A stretch of DNA of 37,856 bases from Comamonas thiooxydans (GCF_000964545.1 NZ_BBVD01000025.1:1-37856), one strand, 5' to 3'. Positions 14,990 to 24,066 are shown, numbered from the stretch's first letter. Notes: generated from the sequence alone by a model not told the origin. Numbers and translations are program-made.

Positions 14990-16399
14990 TTAGGCAGCCA
15001 GCTTCTTGGCCTTCTCGAAGGCTTCGTCGATGGTACCAACCATGTAGAAAGCCTGTTCGGGCAGGTGGTCGGCTTCGCCGTTCACGATCATCTTGAAGCC
15101 ACGGATGGTTTCAGACAGGGGAACGTACTTGCCGGGAGCGCCGGTGAACACTTCAGCCACGTGGAAAGGCTGAGACAGGAAACGCTGGATCTTACGAGCA
15201 CGAGCCACGGTCAGCTTGTCTTCGGGAGCCAGTTCGTCCATGCCCAGAATCGCGATGATGTCGCGCAGTTCCTTGTAGCGCTGCAGCGTACCCTGCACTT
15301 GGCGAGCCACCTTGTAGTGCTCTTCGCCAACCACTTGGGGGTCCAGCTGACGGCTGGTGGAGTCCAGAGGATCCACAGCGGGGTAGATACCCAGCGAAGC
15401 GATGTCACGGGACAGCACCACGGTGGAGTCCAAGTGAGCAAAAGTGGTGGCGGGCGAGGGGTCGGTCAAGTCATCCGCTGGCACGTAAACGGCCTGGATG
15501 GAAGTGATCGAGCCAACCTTGGTGGAGGTAATACGCTCTTGCAGCTTGCCCATTTCTTCAGCCAGGGTAGGCTGGTAGCCCACGGCGGAAGGCATACGGC
15601 CCAGCAGAGCGGACACTTCGGTACCGGCCAGTGTGTAGCGGTAGATGTTGTCCACGAAGAACAGCACGTCCTTGCCTTCGTCACGGAACGACTCAGCCAT
15701 GGTCAGGCCGGTCAGCGCCACGCGCAGACGGTTTCCTGGGGGCTCGTTCATCTGACCGTAAACCATGGCAACCTTGGACTCGCCCAGGTTCTCTTGGTTC
15801 ACAACGCCAGCGTCGGACATTTCGTGATAGAAGTCGTTACCTTCACGGGTACGCTCACCCACACCAGCGAACACCGACAGACCGCTGTGGGCCTTGGCGA
15901 TGTTGTTGATGAGTTCCATCATGTTCACGGTCTTGCCCACACCGGCACCACCGAACAGGCCCACCTTGCCGCCCTTGGCGAAGGGGCAGACCAAGTCGAT
16001 CACCTTGATACCGGTTTCCAGCAGTTCCTGCGAAGGCGACAGTTCGTCGTAAGCAGGAGCCTTGCGGTGGATGGCAGCGGTCAGGGTCTGGTCCACGGGA
16101 CCACGTTCGTCGATGGGGTTACCCAGCACGTCCATGATGCGGCCCAGGGTAGCCTTACCCACGGGAACGGTGATGGGGTTGCCGGTGTTGGTGACCATCA
16201 GGCCACGCTTCAGACCGTCCGAAGAACCCAGGGCAATGGTACGCACCACGCCGTCGCCCAGCTGCTGCTGAACTTCCAGGGTCAGGGCCGAGCCTTCCAG
16301 CTTCAAGGCGTCATACACCTTGGGCACCTGGCCGTGGGCAAACTCCACGTCCACCACGGCGCCGATACATTGAACAATCTTGCCTTGTACTTGAGCCAT
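14990..16399 (-). CDS. atpD: ATP synthase F1 beta subunit (catalytic)
   Basis: A 469-residue catalytic subunit of F1. The Walker A loop GGAGVGKT is at residues 150-157, the catalytic glutamate region is in AGVGERTREGNDFY, and the DELSEED-type segment that contacts gamma reads DELAPED. I placed the start at ATG 16399, with GGAG six bases upstream, instead of the TTG four codons earlier. It follows atpG by 34 bp. The 150-bp gap to atpC downstream is unusually long for this operon. Confidence 0.99.
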   Translation of the reverse strand: MAQVQGKIVQCIGAVVDVEFAHGQVPKVYDALKLEGSALTLEVQQQLGDGVVRTIALGSSDGLKRGLMVTNTGNPITVPVGKATLGRIMDVLGNPIDERGPVDQTLTAAIHRKAPAYDELSPSQELLETGIKVIDLVCPFAKGGKVGLFGGAGVGKTVNMMELINNIAKAHSGLSVFAGVGERTREGNDFYHEMSDAGVVNQENLGESKVAMVYGQMNEPPGNRLRVALTGLTMAESFRDEGKDVLFFVDNIYRYTLAGTEVSALLGRMPSAVGYQPTLAEEMGKLQERITSTKVGSITSIQAVYVPADDLTDPSPATTFAHLDSTVVLSRDIASLGIYPAVDPLDSTSRQLDPQVVGEEHYKVARQVQGTLQRYKELRDIIAILGMDELAPEDKLTVARARKIQRFLSQPFHVAEVFTGAPGKYVPLSETIRGFKMIVNGEADHLPEQAFYMVGTIDEAFEKAKKLAA

Positions 16400-16433
16400 T
16401 TTTTGCTCCAATCTGTTTGTTCGTTAAAGCCGT

Positions 16434-17300
16434 TTACACAGCGGCTGCGCCTGCCACGATTTCCGACAACTCGGTCGTAATCGCTGCCTGACGCGTCTTG
16501 TTGTAGACCAGCTTCAACTCGCTGATGACGTTGCCGGCGTTGTCGGTAGCGGCCTTCATGGCCACCATGCGCGCCGATTGCTCGGACGCCATGTTTTCCG
16601 CAACTGCCTGGTACACGAGGGACTCCACGTAACGAACCAGCAGTTCGTCGATGACGCTTTGAGCGTCAGGTTCGTAGATGTATTCCCACGATGCACCCGT
16701 CTTCTCGGCTTGCAATTTTTCGGACGACAGGGGGAGCAGTTGCTCCACCACCGACTCCTGCTTCATGGTGTTGATGAACTTGGTGTACGCCAGGTACACC
16801 GCGCTCAGCTTGCCTTCAGCATATTGGTCCAGCAACACCTTGACAGGCCCGATGAGCTTGTCGAGGTGAGGCGTGTCGCCCAAGCCTGTAGCGTGAGAGA
16901 CCACCTTGGCACCGACACGGTTCAGGAAACCCAGTCCCTTGCCGCCAATGGCCACTGCATCTGTCGCAACACCCGCATCCTGCAGTTCGCGCAACTTGTT
17001 GGTGACGACACGCAACACGTTGGTGTTCATGCCGCCGCACAAACCCTTATCGGTCGTCACCACGATGACGCCGACCTTCTTGGCATCGTTCACTTGCATG
17101 AACGGATGCACATATTCAGGGTTAGCTTCGCCAAGATGGGCTGCAATGTTGCGGATTTTTTCGCTATATGGACGGGCAGCCAGCATCCGGTCCTGCGCCT
17201 TGCGCATTTTGGATGCAGCCACCATTTCCATGGCTTTGGTGATCTTCTTGGTGTTTTCCACCGATTTGATCTTGCCGCGTATTTCCTTACCTGCTGCCAT
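16434..17300 (-). CDS. atpG: ATP synthase F1 gamma subunit
   Basis: A 288-residue gamma subunit, the central rotor shaft of F1. The N-terminal helix MAAGKEIRGKIKSVENTKKITKAMEMVAASKMRKAQ and the C-terminal helix SEQSARMVAMKAATDNAGNVI are the conserved coiled-coil parts; the middle Rossmann-like part includes DKGLCGGMNTNV. AGGAG stands five bases before the ATG. It lies between atpA (18-bp gap) and atpD (34-bp gap). Confidence 0.98.
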   Translation of the reverse strand: MAAGKEIRGKIKSVENTKKITKAMEMVAASKMRKAQDRMLAARPYSEKIRNIAAHLGEANPEYVHPFMQVNDAKKVGVIVVTTDKGLCGGMNTNVLRVVTNKLRELQDAGVATDAVAIGGKGLGFLNRVGAKVVSHATGLGDTPHLDKLIGPVKVLLDQYAEGKLSAVYLAYTKFINTMKQESVVEQLLPLSSEKLQAEKTGASWEYIYEPDAQSVIDELLVRYVESLVYQAVAENMASEQSARMVAMKAATDNAGNVISELKLVYNKTRQAAITTELSEIVAGAAAV

Positions 17301-17318
17301 GATGACTCCTCGCCGGTA

Positions 17319-18878
17319 TTAAGCGAAGGACTTCTTGAATGCAGTAATGGCTGCAGTCAGTTCAGCTTCGTCCTTGCCTTCCTTGTCGAAAGCACGCTTT
17401 TCGTTCAGACGGTCGAGCAGAGCGCCGTGGCTGGTCTTCAGGAACTGGTGCAGACCAGATTCGAAGGGCAGCACTTGCTTGACTTCGATGTCGTCCATGA
17501 AGCCCTTGTTCACTGCGAACAGCGAAGAAGCCATCAGAGCGGTCGACAGAGGAGAGTACTGAGCCTGCTTGAGCAGTTCGGTCACGCGGGCACCGCGGTC
17601 CAGCTGCTTGCGGGTTGCATCGTCCAGGTCGGAAGCGAACTGCGCAAAGGCAGCCAGTTCACGGTACTGAGCCAGGTCGGTACGGATACCGCCGGACAGG
17701 CCCTTCACAACCTTGGTCTGAGCGGAACCACCCACGCGGGACACCGAAATACCGGCGTTGATAGCGGGACGGATACCGGCGTTGAACAGGCTGGTTTCCA
17801 GGAAGATCTGGCCGTCGGTAATCGAAATCACGTTCGTGGGAACGAAAGCGGACACGTCGCCAGCTTGTGTTTCGATGATAGGCAGAGCGGTCAGAGAACC
17901 GGTCTTGCCCTTGACTTCACCCTTGGTGAAGGCTTCGACGTAGTCGGCGTTCACGCGAGCGGCACGCTCCAGCAGACGGCTGTGGAGATAGAACACGTCG
18001 CCGGGGAAAGCTTCACGTCCGGGAGGACGGCGCAGCAGCAGCGAAACTTGACGGTAGGCCACGGCTTGCTTGGACAGGTCGTCATAAACGATCAGAGCGT
18101 CTTCGCCGCGGTCGCGGAAGTATTCGCCCATGGTGCAGCCAGCGTAGGCTGACACGTACTGCATGGCAGCAGATTCAGAGGCGGTGGCAGCCACGACGAT
18201 GGTGTAGTCCATCGCGCCGGCTTGTTCCAGAGAGCGCACCACGTTCTTGATCGAAGAAGCCTTCTGACCAATAGCCACGTAGATACAGATAACGCCCTGG
18301 CCCTTCTGGTTGATGATGGCGTCGATAGCGACAGCCGTCTTACCAGTCTGACGGTCACCAATGATCAGTTCACGCTGACCACGGCCCACGGGAACCATGG
18401 AGTCGATGGACTTGATACCGGTCTGCAGGGGCTGATCCACGGATTGACGTGCGATCACGCCAGGAGCGACCTTCTCGATCACGTCCGTCATCTTGGCGTT
18501 GATGGGGCCCTTGCCGTCGATAGGCTGACCCAGGGCGTTCACCACGCGGCCGACCAGCTCGGGACCCACGGGCACTTCCAGGATACGGCCGGTGCACTTG
18601 ACGGTGTTGCCTTCTGCGATGTGCTCGTAAGCACCCAGAATCACGGCGCCCACGGAGTCGCGCTCCAGGTTCAGAGCCAGACCGTAAGTGGGTTGACCGT
18701 CGGCGCCTGCTGGGAATTCCAGCATTTCGCCAGCCATCACGTCCGACAGGCCGTGCACGCGCACGATACCGTCAGTCACCGACACCACGGTGCCTTGGTT
18801 ACGGACGTCAGTGCTAGCAGCCAGCCCTTCGATGCGGCTCTTGATCAGTTCAGAAATTTCTGCGGGATTGAGTTGCAT
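17319..18878 (-). CDS. atpA: ATP synthase F1 alpha subunit
   Basis: A 519-residue non-catalytic nucleotide-binding subunit of F1. It begins MQLNPAEISELIKSRIEGL, has the Walker A loop GDRQTGKT at residues 174-181, and contains ALPIIETQAGDVSAFVPTNVISITDGQIFLE with the arginine finger region downstream in VSRVGGSAQTK. A GAAGGA ribosome-binding site precedes the ATG. Its length is slightly above the 513 residues of E. coli, partly from a few extra residues around SRLLERAARVNADYVEAFTKGEVKG, which is usual in betaproteobacteria. Confidence 0.99.
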   Translation of the reverse strand: MQLNPAEISELIKSRIEGLAASTDVRNQGTVVSVTDGIVRVHGLSDVMAGEMLEFPAGADGQPTYGLALNLERDSVGAVILGAYEHIAEGNTVKCTGRILEVPVGPELVGRVVNALGQPIDGKGPINAKMTDVIEKVAPGVIARQSVDQPLQTGIKSIDSMVPVGRGQRELIIGDRQTGKTAVAIDAIINQKGQGVICIYVAIGQKASSIKNVVRSLEQAGAMDYTIVVAATASESAAMQYVSAYAGCTMGEYFRDRGEDALIVYDDLSKQAVAYRQVSLLLRRPPGREAFPGDVFYLHSRLLERAARVNADYVEAFTKGEVKGKTGSLTALPIIETQAGDVSAFVPTNVISITDGQIFLETSLFNAGIRPAINAGISVSRVGGSAQTKVVKGLSGGIRTDLAQYRELAAFAQFASDLDDATRKQLDRGARVTELLKQAQYSPLSTALMASSLFAVNKGFMDDIEVKQVLPFESGLHQFLKTSHGALLDRLNEKRAFDKEGKDEAELTAAITAFKKSFA

Positions 18879-18923
18879 GACTCTTTCCTTCTTTCTTGTG
18901 TGTTAGCCGAGACCTCAAGCGCA

Positions 18924-19463
18924 TTACGCGGTGAGGGCCGCTTTCATTTGTTCCAGACGGGCCTTGACGGAGGTGTCCAGCACCTCGTCGCCCACCACGA
19001 CGCGAACGCCACCGATCAGCGATTCATCGAGCTTCACGGTGAGATTCAGCTTGCGGCCAAAGCGCTTTTCCAGCGTGGCGCCAAGCTCGGCCAGCGCTGC
19101 ATCCTCAATCGGGAAAGCGCTGTACACCACGGCATCCGAAGAGCCGCTCTTGCTGTTCACGAGGCTGCGGAACTGGGCTGCCACTTCAGGCAGCACGTCC
19201 AGACGGCCGTTTTCGAGGACCACACGCAGGAAGTTGCGTGCGGACTCGGGCAATGCCGACTTGGCCACACCCGTGATGAGATCGAACACTTGCGCGTCGC
19301 TCACGTTCGGGTTGTCGGCCAGTTGGCGCAATTGCGGATTGGCGGCAATCGCCGCCAATTCCTCCACCCAAGCGACAGTGCTGTTCAAGTCTGCAGCCTT
19401 GTCGGCGCAGGCTTTGAACAATGCTTCGGCGTAAGGGCGGGCAATGGTGGCGAGTTCTGCCAT
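18924..19463 (-). CDS. atpH: ATP synthase delta subunit
   Basis: A 179-residue delta subunit (OSCP homologue) that attaches the peripheral stalk to the top of F1. It begins MAELATIARPYAEALFKACAD, the usual helical N-terminus, and has the C-terminal family pattern LNLTVKLDESLIGGVRVVVGDEVLDTSVKARLEQMKAAL. Its AAGGA ribosome-binding site overlaps the end of atpF, whose stop codon lies 12 bp upstream. No anomaly. Confidence 0.97.
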   Translation of the reverse strand: MAELATIARPYAEALFKACADKAADLNSTVAWVEELAAIAANPQLRQLADNPNVSDAQVFDLITGVAKSALPESARNFLRVVLENGRLDVLPEVAAQFRSLVNSKSGSSDAVVYSAFPIEDAALAELGATLEKRFGRKLNLTVKLDESLIGGVRVVVGDEVLDTSVKARLEQMKAALTA

Positions 19464-19475
19464 TTTTTGCTTTCC

Positions 19476-19946
19476 TTACAGCTCTGTCTTCAGGCGGTTC
19501 AGCAGATCAGCGTGGATACCGGCATTGACTTCCTTCTTCAGGATCTGCTCGGCACCCTTGACGGCCAGCGCTGCCACTTGCTCACGCAGGGCTTCACGGG
19601 CAGCAATGGCTTGCTGGTCAGCTTCAGCGCGGGCAGCAGCAACAATCTTGTTGCCTTCTTCTGTCGCGCGGGCCTTGGCTTCTTCAATGATGGCCTGGGC
19701 GCGGCGTTCGGCGTCCGCAAGCCGCGAAGCTGTTTCGTTGCGCGTCTGGGCCAATTCCTGTTCGACACGCTTGTTGACAGCGGTCAGTTCGGTCTTGGCC
19801 TTGTCGGCAGCAGCGAGGCCATCGGCGATTTTCTGGGCTCGCTCATCCAGTGCCTTCGCAATCGGGGGCCACACGAGTTTCATCGTGAACAGCACCAGGA
19901 TCAGGAAAACAATGGCCTGAACGAACAGGGTCGCGTTGATACTCAC
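19476..19946 (-). CDS. atpF: ATP synthase Fo b subunit
   Basis: A 156-residue peripheral-stalk subunit with one N-terminal membrane helix (about residues 5-26, ATLFVQAIVFLILVLFTMKLVWPPI) and then a long charged Ala/Glu/Lys coiled coil that dimerises and reaches F1. The start codon is GTG (19946), with AAAGG eight bases upstream; no better ATG exists. The GTG start may help to keep b in low stoichiometry, although that is inference. It sits between atpE and atpH. Confidence 0.97.
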   Translation of the reverse strand: MSINATLFVQAIVFLILVLFTMKLVWPPIAKALDERAQKIADGLAAADKAKTELTAVNKRVEQELAQTRNETASRLADAERRAQAIIEEAKARATEEGNKIVAAARAEADQQAIAAREALREQVAALAVKGAEQILKKEVNAGIHADLLNRLKTEL

Positions 19947-19981
19947 GGCAACACCTTTCTATTTAGGGCGTTGATCGGAGC

Positions 19982-20233
19982 TTAGGCCACCAGTTGGAAG
20001 GGGTTGGCGAAAGCGAACAGCAGGGCGATAGCAACACCGATCAGGAAGGCGGCGTCGATCAGACCAGCCAAGATGAACATCTTGGTTTGCAGTTCGTTGA
20101 TCAGCTCAGGCTGACGTGCCGAAGATTCCAGGAACTTGCCACCCATCAGGGCGATACCGATCGAAGCGCCGATAGCGCCCAGACCAACAATCAGACCACA
20201 AGCCAGAGCGACGAGACCGAGAACGTTTTCCAT
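19982..20233 (-). CDS. atpE: ATP synthase Fo c subunit (proteolipid)
   Basis: An 83-residue c-ring subunit with two membrane helices joined by the polar loop RQPE (residues 40-43). The proton-binding carboxylate is Asp60 in LAGLIDAAFLIGV. The Glu-based and Gln-containing pattern of sodium-binding c subunits is absent, so the enzyme should be proton-driven. AGGAG lies upstream of the ATG, in keeping with the high expression needed for a multi-copy ring subunit. Confidence 0.98.
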   Translation of the reverse strand: MENVLGLVALACGLIVGLGAIGASIGIALMGGKFLESSARQPELINELQTKMFILAGLIDAAFLIGVAIALLFAFANPFQLVA

Positions 20234-20279
20234 GATGACTCCTAGGGATTAAAGGAAAGAAAGGTTGAAGAGGGAAAGG

Positions 20280-21143
20280 TCAGTGAGCTTCATGTGCCTG
20301 GCCGAGGTAAATCAGCGTCAGCATCATGAAAATGAAGGCCTGCAGGGTAATCACCAGGATGTGGAAGATTGCCCAGATAGAGCCTGCAATGATGTGCCCC
20401 ACGGGGAGCAACACACCAGAGAGCGACATAGCCGCCGCACCACCCATCAGGGCAATCAGCATGAACACCAACTCACCAGCGTACATGTTGCCGAACAGTC
20501 GCATGCCATGCGACACGGTCTTGGCAACGTATTCAATCACCTGCATCAGCAGGTTCACCACGCCCAGGATCAGGGCGAAGACGGGATTCTTGGAAGTGCC
20601 GAACGGTGCAGTCACCAGTTCATGCGCCCAGCCGCCCATGCCCTTGATCTTGACGCTGTAGAACAGGCACAGGACCAGCACGGCGAAGGACAGGCCCAGC
20701 GTGGTGGACAGGTCGGCGGTGGGCACGACACGCAGATAGGCGTGTTCGTCGGCGGTAGCGCCTTGCCACAGATAGGGCAGCAGATCCACGGGCAGCATGT
20801 CCATGGCGTTCATCAGGAAGATCCAGACGAAGACGGTCAGTGCCAGAGGAGCGATGAATTTGCGCGATTGGGCGTTGTGGATATTGGCCTTGGCCTGGTT
20901 GTCCACCATCTCGACCAGGATTTCCACGGCGGCCTGGAAGCGGCCGGGCACGCCAGAAGTCGCCTTGCGGGCAGCCAGCCAGAGCACGAAGATGCCGAGC
21001 AGACCCAGAACGCCAGCCACCACGATCGAGTCGTAGTTGATGACTGAGAAATCAATGACGGACTTCTGCTTGATGTTTTGCAGGTGTTGCAAGTGGTGAA
21101 CGATGTATTCACTTGCAGTTGGGGCGTGCGCATCAGCGGCCAT
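20280..21143 (-). CDS. atpB: ATP synthase Fo a subunit
   Basis: A 287-residue integral membrane subunit forming the proton half-channels against the c-ring. The essential arginine is in VSHGMRLFGNMYAGE, and the helix after it (LVFMLIALMGG) is the usual partner. The protein has five or six hydrophobic segments, with the early AVEILVEMVDNQAKANI and the KFIAPLALTVFVWIFLMNAMDMLPVD pieces conserved. I chose ATG 21143 instead of the TTG two codons before; GAGAG is upstream. It lies 14 bp after atpI. Confidence 0.97.
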   Translation of the reverse strand: MAADAHAPTASEYIVHHLQHLQNIKQKSVIDFSVINYDSIVVAGVLGLLGIFVLWLAARKATSGVPGRFQAAVEILVEMVDNQAKANIHNAQSRKFIAPLALTVFVWIFLMNAMDMLPVDLLPYLWQGATADEHAYLRVVPTADLSTTLGLSFAVLVLCLFYSVKIKGMGGWAHELVTAPFGTSKNPVFALILGVVNLLMQVIEYVAKTVSHGMRLFGNMYAGELVFMLIALMGGAAAMSLSGVLLPVGHIIAGSIWAIFHILVITLQAFIFMMLTLIYLGQAHEAH

Positions 21144-21157
21144 CGTCAACTCTCTTC

Positions 21158-21631
21158 TTAAGCTTCAGTTTTTCGGACACTGGATCGCACCAGCAGTGCA
21201 ACCCAATACGTTTTCATCACAACAATCAAACCGGCCAGCAACGCCAGCCAACTGAGATCGGGAACCAGCTTTGGCGCAGCCGCCAACATCGCGATGCACA
21301 GCACCAGCTTCACCAGTTCCCAACCGAAAATCCCCGCCATGGCCGCCCCGGCACCTCCCGGCCGTTGACGAACCACACCTCTTGCAAACAGCGCTGCGGG
21401 CAACACGACCGCCAGCGCTCCATACGCCGCCGACCAGCCTGCGGCTGCTCGCCCCGTCATCAACCACGACAGCAAAGCCACGATAACGCCGACCAGCGTC
21501 TGAACGATGACGATGCGCCAGACAGAAACCTGCGGAAAGCGCGAACGCCATGCAGAGGCTTCTTGTGCAGTCAGGGGCTTGAAGTCTTCGACTTCGTCCT
21601 CATCCTGAAAATCAGCGGGCATGTTTGTCAT
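21158..21631 (-). CDS. atpI: ATP synthase accessory protein I
   Basis: A 157-residue small membrane protein at the head of the atp operon, where AtpI is expected. The N-terminus is acidic and cytoplasmic (DFQDEDEVEDFKPLTAQEA), followed by about four hydrophobic helices; GGAGAAMAGIFGWELVKLVLCIAML is the conserved part. AtpI helps c-ring assembly in some bacteria but is dispensable in others. The start ATG at 21631 has GAAAG upstream; a GTG four codons earlier and a further ATG at the third Met are alternatives. Confidence 0.9.
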   Translation of the reverse strand: MTNMPADFQDEDEVEDFKPLTAQEASAWRSRFPQVSVWRIVIVQTLVGVIVALLSWLMTGRAAAGWSAAYGALAVVLPAALFARGVVRQRPGGAGAAMAGIFGWELVKLVLCIAMLAAAPKLVPDLSWLALLAGLIVVMKTYWVALLVRSSVRKTEA

Positions 21632-21680
21632 GTTTTCTTTCACACCGCTGACCAGGCAAGACTTTTTTACAAAGCCTCTG

Positions 21681-21686
21681 ATTATA
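21681..21686 (-). promoter_or_regulatory. Putative -10 box of the atp operon
   Basis: The minus strand has a perfect TATAAT, about 50 bp upstream of the atpI ATG. No recognisable -35 box lies at 16-18 bp, so either the promoter is activator-dependent or the true one lies further upstream. Confidence 0.4.
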
Positions 21687-21689
21687 AGT

Positions 21690-21716
21690 AAAAACCCCCG
21701 TCGTTAGATAGGGGTT
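21690..21716 (-). terminator. Terminator-like hairpin upstream of atpI
   Basis: Arms AACCCC and GGGGTT on the minus strand enclose a 15-base loop and are followed by TTT. It lies just upstream of the putative atp promoter. No minus-strand gene ends here, so it may only block read-through from distant antisense transcription, or be chance. Confidence 0.3.
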
Positions 21717-22000
21717 GATACTGTCATGCGCAAAACGTCTTTGACAAGACCTGAGGGTTGTCGCTGAGTGACAACATCTGCCATCCTCAGCTTTGGTGCG
21801 GCGCGAGTGTGCCCTAATTGAAATACCTGATTACCCTGAATTGTCTGCCGCCTGCCAGGGGCTTTGCTGGTTGGCGGGCCTCGCCAAGCCATGGATTAGG
21901 CCCACGCGCGCAGGGCTGCCCGGCGTGGCGCACAATCTTTCTTACTCATTGACCGGCTGTTTCACCAACGGCAATTTTTCATTCCAGCCAAGGACTCTTC

Positions 22001-22318
22001 ATGAGCGACACGCCCAACCCATCTGCCGCCAACGAGAACGGCCAGCAAGAAGACCCGCGCAAGGATTCGCTGATCGAGTATCCGAGCCAGTTCCCCATCA
22101 AGGTGATGGGCGTCAAGAATGAGCATCTGGTGCATGAGATCACCAAGATCGCCGAAAAATTCGACCCCAGCTTTGACGCCAGCACGGTGGAACTGCGCCC
22201 CAGCTCTGGCGGCAACTACCTGGGCGTGACCATCACCATCACGGCCACCAGCCGCGAGCAGCTGGACGATACCTACCGCGCACTGACCTCTCACCCCCTG
22301 GTGAAGGTCGTGCTGTGA
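22001..22318 (+). CDS. ybeD: YbeD/DUF493 family protein
   Basis: A 105-residue soluble protein of the YbeD (DUF493, UPF0250) family. The conserved core is LIEYPSQFPIKVMGVKNEHLVHEITKIAEKFDP and then GNYLGVTITITATSREQLDDTYRALTSHPLVKVVL, an ACT-like alpha/beta fold. An extra polar N-terminus of about 25 residues precedes it. The ATG has AAGGA upstream. It overlaps lipB by four bases (GTGA), and ybeD next to lipB is conserved in proteobacteria, hinting at a regulatory role in lipoate metabolism that has not been proven. Confidence 0.93.
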   Translation: MSDTPNPSAANENGQQEDPRKDSLIEYPSQFPIKVMGVKNEHLVHEITKIAEKFDPSFDASTVELRPSSGGNYLGVTITITATSREQLDDTYRALTSHPLVKVVL

Positions 22319-23052
22319 GCCATAACCCGATTGCTTCCGCCTTGACGCCCCTCGAAGCCATGGACCTGCGCTTTCTGGGGCGCACCGGCTATGAAGCAAC
22401 CGTGGTCGCGATGCAGGAGTTCACGCGCACACGCAACTCGGCCACACGTGACGAAGTATGGGTATGCGAGCACTCACCCCACTTCACCCAGGGGCTGGCC
22501 GGCAAAATTGAAAATGTTCTGAACCCCGGCGATATTCCCGTGGTGGCCACCAATCGCGGCGGCCAGGTGACCTATCACGGCCCCGGTCAGGTGGTGGCCT
22601 ATCCGCTGCTGGATCTGCAGCGCATGGGCTACTTCGTCAAAGAGTATGTGTACCGGCTGGAAGATGCGGTGATCCGCACGCTGGACCATTTCGGCGTCAC
22701 CGGCCACCGCGTGGCAGGCGCCCCCGGCATCTATGTGCGCCTGGACGATCCGCGCAGCCATGCCATGCTGGAGCAGCGTCCGCAACATCGCGAACCGGGC
22801 AGCCCGGCGCCCGAGCCGCATTTCGAGGGCCTGGGCAAGATTGCCGCCCTGGGCATCAAGGTCAGCCGCCACAGCACCTACCACGGAGTGGCCCTCAATG
22901 TCGATATGGATTTGGAACCTTATTTGCGAATCAACCCTTGCGGATACGCAGGGCTGAGAACGGTGGACCTTTCTACAATCGGCGTACAGACAACCTGGGA
23001 CGAGGCCGCATCCGTGCTGGGCCACCAGCTGAAGGCGCGTCTCTCACCCTGA
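22315..23052 (+). CDS. lipB: Octanoyl-ACP:protein N-octanoyltransferase
   Basis: A 245-residue LipB, which moves octanoate from acyl carrier protein to lipoyl domains of 2-oxoacid dehydrogenases and the glycine cleavage H protein. The signature RGGQVTYHGPGQVVAYPLLDL is intact; the catalytic lysine lies in GKIAALGIKVSR and the acyl-accepting cysteine in INPCGYAGL. An insertion of about 25 residues (DDPRSHAMLEQRPQHREPG...) precedes the Lys motif, a feature of many Comamonadaceae versions as far as I recall. The start codon is GTG, overlapping the ybeD stop, so it is translationally coupled. lipA follows 10 bp later. Confidence 0.97.
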   Translation: MSHNPIASALTPLEAMDLRFLGRTGYEATVVAMQEFTRTRNSATRDEVWVCEHSPHFTQGLAGKIENVLNPGDIPVVATNRGGQVTYHGPGQVVAYPLLDLQRMGYFVKEYVYRLEDAVIRTLDHFGVTGHRVAGAPGIYVRLDDPRSHAMLEQRPQHREPGSPAPEPHFEGLGKIAALGIKVSRHSTYHGVALNVDMDLEPYLRINPCGYAGLRTVDLSTIGVQTTWDEAASVLGHQLKARLSP

Positions 23053-23062
23053 AGGCAAGATC

Positions 23063-24043
23063 ATGAGCACCAATGAAGTCGTGCGCGAAGCGCAGTCCGC
23101 CGAAAACTACAACCCGCTGGCCAAGCAGAAGGCTGCTGCCAAGCTGGCACGCATCCCCGTGAAGGTGGAGCAGGCCGAAGTCCTCAAAAAGCCGGAATGG
23201 ATCCGCGTCAAGGCCGGCAGCCCCAGCACGCGCTTCTACGAGATCAAGGACATTCTGCGCAAGAACAATCTGCACACGGTCTGCGAGGAAGCCAGTTGCC
23301 CGAATATCGGCGAGTGCTTTGGCAAGGGCACGGCCACCTTCATGATCATGGGCGACAAGTGCACGCGCCGCTGCCCCTTCTGCGACGTGGGCCATGGCCG
23401 CCCCGATCCGCTGGACGTGAACGAGCCGCTGAATCTGGCTCGCACCATTGCCGCGCTGCGCCTGAAGTACGTGGTGATCACCAGCGTGGACCGCGACGAC
23501 CTGCGCGACGGCGGCTCGGGCCACTTCGTGGAATGCATCAAGAACATCCGCGAGCTCTCGCCCGAGACGCAGATCGAGATCCTGGTGCCCGACTTCCGCG
23601 GCCGTGACGACCGCGCGCTGGAAATCCTCAAGTCGGCCCCCCCCGATGTGATGAACCACAATCTGGAAACCGCGCCGCGCCTGTACAAGGAAGCGCGCCC
23701 CGGCTCCGACTACCAGTTCAGCCTGAACCTGCTCAAGAAGTTCAAGGAACTGCACCCCGATGTGCCGACCAAGAGCGGCATCATGGTGGGTCTGGGCGAG
23801 ACGGACGAGGAAATCCTGCAGGTGATGCGCGATATGCGTGCCCACAACATCGACATGCTGACCATCGGCCAGTATCTGGCGCCCACCAACAGCCACCTGC
23901 CCGTGCGCCGTTATGTGCACCCCGATACCTTCAAGATGTTCGAGCAAGAGGCCTACAAGATGGGCTTCACCCACGCCGCCGTGGGCGCCATGGTGCGCTC
24001 GAGCTACCACGCCGACCAGCAGGCCCATGCCGCCGGCGTCTGA
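23063..24043 (+). CDS. lipA: Lipoyl synthase (radical SAM)
   Basis: A 326-residue radical SAM enzyme that inserts two sulfurs into octanoyl-lysine to make lipoate. Both iron-sulfur clusters are coordinated: CEEASCPNIGEC (auxiliary cluster, CX4CX5C) and CTRRCPFC (radical SAM cluster, CX3CX2C). The C-terminal RSSY motif that donates a serine ligand is also present. AAGGCAAG gives the ribosome-binding site. It ends the ybeD-lipB-lipA operon, and a terminator follows 23 bp downstream. The N-terminal extension of about 40 residues is ordinary for betaproteobacteria. Confidence 0.98.
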   Translation: MSTNEVVREAQSAENYNPLAKQKAAAKLARIPVKVEQAEVLKKPEWIRVKAGSPSTRFYEIKDILRKNNLHTVCEEASCPNIGECFGKGTATFMIMGDKCTRRCPFCDVGHGRPDPLDVNEPLNLARTIAALRLKYVVITSVDRDDLRDGGSGHFVECIKNIRELSPETQIEILVPDFRGRDDRALEILKSAPPDVMNHNLETAPRLYKEARPGSDYQFSLNLLKKFKELHPDVPTKSGIMVGLGETDEEILQVMRDMRAHNIDMLTIGQYLAPTNSHLPVRRYVHPDTFKMFEQEAYKMGFTHAAVGAMVRSSYHADQQAHAAGV

Positions 24044-24066
24044 GCACCGAAGACAGCACTCACAGA

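Larger units (their letters stand above)
21632..22000. other. Non-coding region between atpI and the ybeD-like gene
   Basis: No credible gene lies in this 369-bp divergent region. It holds the putative atp promoter at 21681-21686, a hairpin with T-run at 21690-21716, and an inverted repeat GTTGTC/GACAAC with a 7-bp spacer at 21757-21775 that could be an operator. A TTGACA hexamer and TGTCA/TGACA elements lie near 21723-21747. The right part leads into the ribosome-binding site AAGGA of the next gene. None of these sites is assigned to a regulator. Confidence 0.5.

Noticed and set aside
16578..19985. Long plus-strand open frames opposite atpG, atpA and atpH
   Set aside because: They lie opposite intact ATP synthase genes, have no ribosome-binding sites and no recognisable domains.
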